Shown here piece by piece: positions 57,579 through 64,000 of a stretch of DNA of 64,000 bases. The first letter of the stretch is position 1. Every line of letters starts with the position of its first letter. Both the position numbers and the translations under genes were made by a program. This DNA comes from Pinus tabuliformis (lineage: Eukaryota; Streptophyta; Pinopsida; Pinales; Pinaceae). Location of the stretch: NCBI GenBank assembly GCA_031772625.1, contig CM062815.1:917258979-917322978 (forward strand), in the 5' to 3' direction. Under the pieces are notes generated by a model, which was not told the DNA's origin, ran no database searches, and saw nothing but the letters and a program-made list of their open reading frames with translations.

Positions 57579-60016
57579 TGTATAGCCTTCAGGTGTTATC
57601 TTTAGAATGCAGTTTCTGAGTGTAACAGTGTGAATATAATAGCTTGTAAGGCTTTTAGAAGTTAGGTGGCAGACTGAATGCAGATGAGGCCAGGTATATC
57701 TTTAAAAAGGAGCAACTTGGATAAGCAGACTTGACTCTAATTTTCTCTAGTGAATTCATAGGAATTATGGGAAGTGAGATCCAATTGGAGAAGGAAGCAG
57801 GATTATATTCTGGTGGAAAATATAGTCTTGCAATCATACATTCGGCAAAAGGGAACAATGTCGGGCGAGCGTGAGAGTTTAGCTTGTGTTTAAGCTTAAA
57901 ACAACTATGCAATGTTGAAAACTTGACAACAGGGTGCCTTAGATCTTGGGAGGTTACTCCTTAACAGGTGAACATTATCAATTTAGGAGTTCTTTAGGAA
58001 ATTTAGTAGCAAATTCGCAGAGCATGGGAATAACACGGAAAATGGGTTGGTTTGGGAAAATACCTGGATAAATTAGCGCCGAGGGCTGCCGGGTTGATCG
58101 ACGGGCGAATAATGTCGTTGAATTTTGCAGGTGGTGGCGTCCAACTTGTTTGAATTTCGAAATATGGAGGCAATTTGGTATGAACGAGCCGAACAGTGCT
58201 CTCAACTTTGCAATGCAAATGACCAAAAACGGTCGATTTTTGCGCTTTTAATGATAAATTTCGTGCATATGGCATTTTGGCGCTTTTCCACGATGACGTC
58301 AGCATGACATCATCAGCGGGCCCCGGGTACGGATGATGACGTGGGTGCTAAGTTGGATGCCAGCGTGGCGGGACATGGTGGAGGGATGCGGAGGTGGCAA
58401 GATGGCATGGAGGATGACGTGGTGCGGTGGCGGGGGCCTTGGACATGATGTCACCGTGACATGGGGCTGACGCGACAGGGTTGGCAGATTGCAGGAGGGC
58501 GGTTTCCGGTTTCCCCACACCGCCTTTGGGGAAAGGTGATATTGGGGAGAGGGGCTTCGAAAAATCCCCGTGGCCGCCGCGTGTCCTGTGTACAAGAGCA
58601 AAACCAACCGCTCCCCAGATGCTAAACCACGGCATATCCATCGCCCGGATTACCCGCCCACCTTTAGATTGGGGGCGGCAGAAGATCAACGGTCGGCGGG
58701 CGCCCTGACACGGCGTGCATGTTTGCTACGGGACCTGCCCAATAATTAAACAATATTTACATGATGAGGGTTAAAAACGTTGGTTTCAGAGGGTTTAATG
58801 GGTTTCAAATGCATAAGGGTTAATACGACGGGGTTCAACAAACATTTAAACATTAGGTTTGACCGCGGGGGGGGTTTCATAGGTTTTTCGGGAAAATAGT
58901 GGGTAAGGGTTTAGTTGTAGGCTATTAATCTAACCAGGGGTTAGATTAATTCCAAAGTAAGGGTTGACTAGAGTGCCTGATGGACTAATGTCTCCCATGA
59001 GAATGCTACTTAGCTATAATGCTAAAAAGGGGGGGGATATTTACATACTTTTTTGGGTCATTTGCATAAAATGCTATAATAGTAGGGGGAGGGGGGCACT
59101 TAGGGAGCTATATAGTAAGTTTAGAAATTAATATGGATTTGGGGTGTGAAAGAGGAAAAGAGAGCTAAGTTTAATGAGTAAACTTAGATTTAGAAGCAGC
59201 TGAGAGTGAAGAATGATTTTACACAAGAAATGTGGCTTCTTTTCGGAGAAGGAGGTCACAACTTGACATGAAATTCACAAATGAGAAATGTAAGGAGGAC
59301 TGTTTAGGCAGATCCTATAGTGCTCAAGGGGATGTTAGTAAGAAACTTTTGAAGGGAATGAGGGAAGTTAGTGATGGTTTGGTAGTTTTCCAAATAGGCC
59401 ATTTCTCTTGCCTTTCTCCTATTGGTGAGATCAGATATGATTTTCCATATGTCATGTGCTTAGATCTTGTTTTCTGCAACCTTCAACTGCCTACCCTGCC
59501 TAATATGCCTAACATTCTTTGTTCTTTTGGATGGGTGCACTTAGCCTTGCAAACCCTGATAATCCTCTTTCCTTTTTGCTGCCCTCCTATCTAAGTCTAC
59601 CCTTATGTCTTCCAAGGGCCCAGATTAAATAGTTGGGCTCCTTCCTTTCTCTATCCAACTAGTCATCTGCCAAGCTTGAACTGTTTGAGCAGGTACTTCC
59701 TCTCTAGTCTAGAACAGGCAATTTAAAACATGGTATGGCCCAGCTTGAACTGTTGGACCACCCATTAAGATAGCAGTGGCATTTTAGCTTAGCCACTTTC
59801 ATGGTCTTTATTTGGGGTTCATTTCATTTATTTTTTCTTTTGACCAGTTCATTTTCTTGCCTTTTGATTATTCTTTTAAGGCATACCCTCTTTACATTTT
59901 TTAACTGTCTGTTTCTTTCACAAAAATGGAACCTTAGTACCATGGAAGATGAACATTTTTGGCATTTCCACTGTCAATCATGAAAAATGAAAACCTATTG
60001 GTATAGGAGGCTAACA
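57579..60016 (-). promoter_or_regulatory. U3 of LTR X upstream of its gene
   Basis: The outer 1 kb (59000-60016) aligns with S. At 58290-58720 there is a GC- and CpG-rich block with clustered TGACG motifs: TGACGTCA (58294-58301), ATGACGTGGG (near 58336), ATGACGTGGT (near 58413) and TGACGCGAC (near 58469). These resemble bZIP/as-1-type sites, and would sit about 0.75-0.9 kb upstream of the gene start. Small open frames here are by-products of high GC. Confidence 0.5.
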
Positions 60017-61047
60017 TCAATAACTTGTTCAAGTTGGAGCCATACTAACCCTTCTTCATCTAATTCAGGTAGACTTGTTTGAATTATGTAATGGTTCCCA
60101 ATCACTTTCTTGAGGCATGAGACATGGAAGACTGGATGGATTTTTGTAGTGGGCGGTAAAGATAGTTTGTAGGCGGCTTCTCCAATGCACTGAAGTATTT
60201 GATACGGTTCGTAGGATTTTGGATATAATTTCTGACAACCCTTGTCTTTGAGTGATGTTTGCTTATATGGTTGGAGACTCAAAAATACCTAATCCCCTTC
60301 TTGAAATTGGTGCTCTGAATGATTTTGATTTTCCTGTTGCTTCATGTGGTTTTCAGCTTGATGGAGATTCTCTCTGAGGTGAGCCAACATGGTTGTGCAG
60401 TTCTGTAGGAGTTGATCCACTCCTTGTACCTTCGAGCATCCTTTGATATAAGAAGTAGATGAAGGAGGGAGTTAACCATAAACTGCTTCATATGGAGTCA
60501 TTTTGGTGGTGGTATGATAGTTGGTGTTATACCACCATTCAGCTAGAGCTAACCACTGTACCCATAAATGTTGCTTTTCTGAAGTGAAACACCTAAGGTC
60601 GGTCTCCAGACATTTGTTGACTACTTTACTTTGACCATAAGTTTGGGGATGATATGAGGTATTGAGTTGTATTTGGGTACCTTGCAGCCTAAAGAGTTCC
60701 TGCGAAAAGTTACTGGTGAAGGTCAGATCACGATAAGATGCAATGGAAGTGGGCATGCCATGCAATTTGAAGATCTGGTCCACGAAATATTGAGTGACCA
60801 AAGTCGGTGTAAAAGGGTGGGGTAGTGTGAAAAAATGAGCATACTTAGAAAGTCTATCCATAACCACCATGATGACTGACTTGTTTCCTGACTTTAGAAG
60901 ACCCGTAATGAAATCCATAGAAACCTCCATCCAGATTGAGGCTGGGATGGGCAATGGCTGTAATGTGCCTGGGGATTTTTCTGATTCTCCTTTATGGTGC
61001 TGACATACATCACACTCAGCTACAAAAGTAAGAATGTCCTTTTTCAT
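59995..61047 (-). pseudogene. Integrase core and C-terminus of element W
   Basis: 61047-60472: CDVCQHHKGESEKSPGTLQP (zinc region end), VSMDFITGLLKSGNKSVIMV (first Asp), SYRDLTFTSNFSQELF (second Asp) and QTYGQSKVVNKCLETDLRCF. In the last, the catalytic Glu expected before V-V-N is Lys, so strand transfer would fail. C-terminal domain (60282-60017) has SLQPYKQTSLKDKGCQKLYP and KIHPVFHVSCLKKVIGNHYI and runs into LEQVID, where X is inserted; 59995-60016 belongs to X. A stop at about 60470 and one near 60290. Confidence 0.9.
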
Positions 61048-61068
61048 GCATGTCCAAAAGAATGAACG

Positions 61069-61640
61069 TCAAGTGTGAGCATAAGAATTCTGAAAGCCTG
61101 AATGGCCTACAATGGGAGATGAGTGCAACTCCACCAAAATGCAGCTTTTGAGGGTGGATGTTGGTGATATCACGACTCTGTCCTTGTAGCGAAGAATATC
61201 ATCTTGCCAAGAGTAGCCCGTTGTGTAATTTGGATCCGCCTGCAATTGATTAATTAGTTGGGAGAGCAAGGGATGTGAAAACCATTCCTTGTCAGCCTCT
61301 TCAATCCATTCTGGAATGGGAAGGGAGATTGCAAGCAGGGTTCTTTCCTCCTCAAATTGGCATGATAATGCATATGTTACGACATTTTCGCACCCATTCT
61401 TGTAAATGATCTCATAATCATATCCCAACATTTTTGTGAGCCATTTATTTTGTTGTGGCAAGGATAGGCGTTGCTCCAAAAAATATTTAAGGCTTTAATG
61501 GTTTGTGCGGATTTGGAAATGCCGCCCCAATAAGTATGGTCACCATGTATCTACTACATGTAAGATGGCCATCATCTCATTCTCATAGGTAGATTGTCCT
61601 AGATTTTCCCCACCTAGTTGTTGGCTAGTGAAGGCCAAGG
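61069..61640 (-). pseudogene. RNase H C-terminus and integrase N-terminus of element W
   Basis: The frame 61069-61479 reads SLPQQNKWLTKMLGYDYEII (RNase H end), then EWFSHPLLSQLINQLQADPN and LVELHSSPIVGHSGFQNSYA, the usual zinc-binding integrase entry (H..H). A stop near 61497 splits it from the RNase H body. Confidence 0.85.
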
Positions 61641-61650
61641 GTCAACCTTC

Positions 61651-61930
61651 CTACATTATGACCGTGAAAATACCCATAACTGAAGCATCACATTCAATCA
61701 CAAAAGATTTGGTGAAGTCGGGTAGTGCTAATACTAGGGTGGAACACATGGCATGTTTGAGAGCTATAAATTCTTGTTGTGCTTCATCATTCCATAGAAA
61801 TGAATTTTTCTTGAGGAGGTGAGTGAGGGGTCTAGCAATGCGACCATAATTGCAGACAAATTTGTGATAGTAGCTTGTGAGACGAAAAAATCCTCTCAAG
61901 CTCTTCAAGGTCTTTGGTTGAGGCCAATCC
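61651..61930 (-). pseudogene. RNase H of element W
   Basis: KSLRGFFRLTSYYHKFVCNY, then LTHLLKKNSFLWNDEAQQEF and FVIECDASVMGIFTVIM. The catalytic Asp (ECDAS) is kept. A one-base shift joins it to the RT. Confidence 0.88.
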
Positions 61931-62662
61931 TACATTGCATGGATCTTTTTGGGGTCCACCCTGACACCTTTATGCCCCACAATGTGGCCCAAATAATCAA
62001 CTTCTTCCATTAAAAAAGAGAACTTGGACATCTTGACAAATAATTTATGCTTCTGAAGTAGTTGCAAGAGCAGATCTACATGTTGAAGATGTGTGGTCCA
62101 GGCGCGGTTATAGATGAGGATGTCATCAAAGAAAACAAGGAAAATTTTTCTGAGATATGGTTTGAGAAGGTGGTTCATAAGACTCTAACAAGTGGATGGT
62201 GCATTACAAAGACCAAATGGCATGACCAGGAACTCATAATGGCCTTCATGAGTTTGGAAAGCAGTCTTTGGAATTTCTACTTCTTTCATGCAAATTTGGT
62301 GATAGCCTGAGGAAAGGTCAAGCTTAGTAAAGAATTGAGCCCCATTTAGCTGATCCAGCAAATCATTGAAAATTGGGATGGGAAATGTGTCTTTAACTGT
62401 CAACTTGTTGAGGTCCTGAAGTCTAGACACATACACCATTCTCCATCTTTTTTGAGCACCATGACCACAGGTGATGAATAAGGACTAATGCTAGTATGAA
62501 TGATGCCTTCTTACAAGAGTTCCTTGATGATTTTTTCAATTTCATTCTTTTGGGCGAACGGATATCTATATGGGCGCACATTTGGTGGTTGGGCCCTTGG
62601 GACCAAAGTAATGCTATGATCATGTTCCCCTCTTGAGGGTGGAAGCTCATGAGGCCTGTCAA
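61930..62662 (-). pseudogene. Reverse transcriptase of element W
   Basis: [40 protein letters not shown] (first catalytic Asp), [35 protein letters not shown] with catalytic FFDD near 62125, and VDYLGHIVGHKGVRVDPKKI. Breaks: a frameshift near 62440 and a stop near 62180. It is the best conserved RT in the window. Confidence 0.92.
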
Positions 62663-63480
62663 AGACTGGCAGATGGTTGTTTAAGATTGCATCTCAGGAT
62701 GAATATGAAGAGAAGTGGGTTTGAAGGCCTGGATGGCATTAAATTGGGCTATAACTCCACGATGGCCATTTTTTAACAATTTTTCAATCCTACGTGAGCT
62801 TATGATAGAGGGGTCACCCGCTTGGAGTCCACGAAGGGTATGTGTGTGGTTGTTCTACTTAATTGTCATATATAACTCCTGGAAATCCATTGTGATTCGG
62901 CCAAGTTTGCGAAGCCACTCAGCACCTAGGACAATGTCACACCCTCCCATGTGTATGGAAAACATGTGGGACTTTAATTGATAATCCCCCATTTGAAGTT
63001 TTACATTTTCACAGTGGCCTTCACATTTCATTCTCCCCCCATCAACAATTTGGACCTGGAAGTTAGAGTCTGCTTAGACAAAACAATGCATCGCTTCCGC
63101 GACTCTTTGATGGATAAATTTATGTGTACTGCCTATCAATCAAGACTACTACGCAGTGATGCTTAATAAAACCTCTGATTTTGAGAGTTTGGGGAGAAGA
63201 AATCCCTACCAAAGCATGAAACGAGATAACTGGTTCTTCAGGTACATTGTCCGACTGGTTGTCCTCATCTTCCTCTTCTGGTTCCTCAAGTGGTGGGGCT
63301 TCCTTCAATGAACTGTGATCAGCAGCATCAATTTGAAAGAATTTTTTCTCCTTGAATTTATGCCCGGGGGAGTATTTTTCATCACAATAGTAACACAATC
63401 ATTGCTTCCTTCTTTTTGCCATTTCTGCTGGTGACACCTTTTGAACCTTGAGTGTTTGGGTAGTGCTTTGAGCCTAGGTG
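62663..63480 (-). pseudogene. Zinc knuckle and protease of element W
   Basis: 63398-63120 reads CYYCDEKYSPGHKFKEKKFF (knuckle with its last Cys changed to Phe), an acidic LEEPEEEDEDNQSDN spacer, then ISFHALVGISSPQTLKIRGF and VVVLIDRQYT, where the Asp-Ser-Gly-Ser-Thr active site has lost Ser-Gly. 62663-63119 holds the rest of the protease and the spacer to RT, in several frames. Confidence 0.8.
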
Positions 63481-64000
63481 GGGTGACCCTTGACTATGAA
63501 ATTTGGGCGATTGGATTGGGTTGTTAACGCCCGTTATACTTCACGAGCTATCGTGCATGCATGCAACGATGAGGTAGGGTGTTGGAGTCAGACGTGGGCT
63601 TGTATGGCTTCTTTGAGACCACTGACAAAACATTCCAAGTAGAACTGATCTTGTAGACCTCTTGTGTGGAAAGATAAGGCTTCAAAGGCTATAATATATT
63701 CATTCACTGTCGCTGTCTGTCGGAGCTTAGTGAGACGACCCAAAAATTTAGATTCATGGTCAAAGCGATCCATAAGAGCTTTTGCAAATGTCTTCCAAGT
63801 CATGGGTCTTCCATAGCAATGTTGATGTCACTACCACCATTGCCATCTTTCATTGTCCAAGTACATTCTACCCACACTAAGTTGAGTCGCATCATCTCTG
63901 ATGTGATTTAGTGTGAAATATTGGTCCATTTTTGCTAGCCATGTGGTCGGATGAGAGCCATCAAACTTATACATGTCCAGCTTGGGTGGTCGCGTCTGGG
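63481..64000 (-). pseudogene. gag of element W (cut by the window edge)
   Basis: From the edge: PPKLDMYKFDGSHPTTWLAK and MDQYFTLNHIRDDATQLSVG, two stops near 63820, then MTWKTFAKALMDRFDHESKF, LRQTATVNEYIIAFEALSFH and QFYLECFVSGLKEAIQAHV (63588). This is the conserved capsid block of Ty3 chromoviruses. The N-terminus lies outside the window. Confidence 0.9.

Larger units (their letters stand above)
52855..60016 (-). mobile_element. X: 7.2-kb solo LTR carrying its own protein gene
   Basis: Minus-strand orientation: starts TGTTAGCCTCCTATACC (60016) and ends CCTGAGTGTTAACA (52855), with perfect TSD TCAAT at 52850-52854 and 60017-60021. The first 400 and last 1,100 bases align with the ends of S (4395-7889), and each end occurs only once, so this is one LTR and not a two-LTR element. 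Between the ends lies a coding block (54024-57578) absent from S. No primer site, gag or pol is present. Confidence 0.87.
44081..64000 (-). mobile_element. Element W: Ty3 chromovirus (minus strand), runs off the right edge
   Basis: Read from the right: gag (63588 to edge), zinc knuckle and protease, RT, RNase H, integrase, then solo LTR X (52855-60016), chromodomain (52735-52849), polypurine tract (52690-52704) and 3' LTR. The 3' LTR is itself split by V: 52539-52689 plus about 44081-44347. Its left end is approximate because the 5' LTR is outside the window. W is better preserved than Y and probably younger, but has lost catalytic residues. Confidence 0.9.

Noticed and set aside
58299-58708. 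Three overlapping open frames in the GC-rich block
   Set aside because: High GC lowers stop frequency; products are Pro/Arg/His-rich with no motif, and the block looks like promoter sequence.
52855-60016. X as a two-LTR element with a 3.5-kb LTR at each end
   Set aside because: The length is about twice S, which is tempting, but each LTR end occurs only once inside X, no primer site or polypurine tract is present, and the extra length is accounted for by the coding block.
1-64000. Host genes, tRNA or rRNA genes
   Set aside because: No exon-like run with a known cellular domain and no cloverleaf or rRNA core sequence was seen; tRNA-like matches are all primer binding sites beside LTRs.

Overview
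The window looks like intergenic DNA of a large-genome seed plant, most likely a gymnosperm (conifer-type). Almost everything recognisable is a plant LTR retrotransposon: Ty3 chromoviruses with C-terminal chromodomains, Ty1/copia elements with an initiator-Met primer site, and Tat/Athila-like elements. There is also a Penelope-like element (PLE) remnant, a class known from conifers. I see no intact host gene, tRNA, rRNA or CRISPR array. Most coding stretches carry stops and frameshifts and are annotated as pseudogenes. Coordinates of LTR ends come from TG..CA (or TG..TA) ends, matching target-site duplications (TSDs), primer sites and copy-to-copy comparison by eye.

Layout. 1-3123: AT-rich, with the edge of a minus-strand LTR element (primer site 19-30). 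3129-12464: a complete but broken Ty3 chromovirus Y (+ strand, TSD GATTT), whose gag is split by a 3.5-kb solo LTR S (4395-7889). 12470-22071: old LTR material, including a second minus-strand primer site (13699-13710), two copies of one LTR 5' end, and a PLE endonuclease tail (21191-21394) with a hammerhead-ribozyme-like motif downstream of it (20211-20270). About 22440-44080: a Ty1/copia element Z (+). It is split exactly at its gag/protease junction by the giant element B (24450-40714, TSD GCTCC). B has 4.3-kb LTRs and only a 2.4-kb internal domain, and its 5' LTR holds a third element, copia C (27855-32709). About 44081 to the right edge: Ty3 chromovirus W (minus strand). Its 3' LTR holds the non-autonomous element V (44353-52538, TSD CATGG), and its chromodomain linker holds a 7.2-kb solo LTR X (52855-60016, TSD TCAAT).

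The most unusual signal is in B and X, with S as a comparison. These are LTRs of related lineages sharing a 3' end of the form GAGAGAGCCCTC..GGTTACCTC..GAGTGATAAYA. X carries about 3.5 kb of coding sequence inside the LTR itself, once encoding a protein of about 1,180 codons: a globular N-terminal region, a Ser/Thr/Pro/Gln-rich linker and a long coiled coil. Both LTRs of B carry a shorter gene with the same three-part layout. S lacks the coding block. A protein gene carried within plant LTRs, duplicated with each LTR and left behind in solo LTRs, is the best candidate here for an undescribed system.
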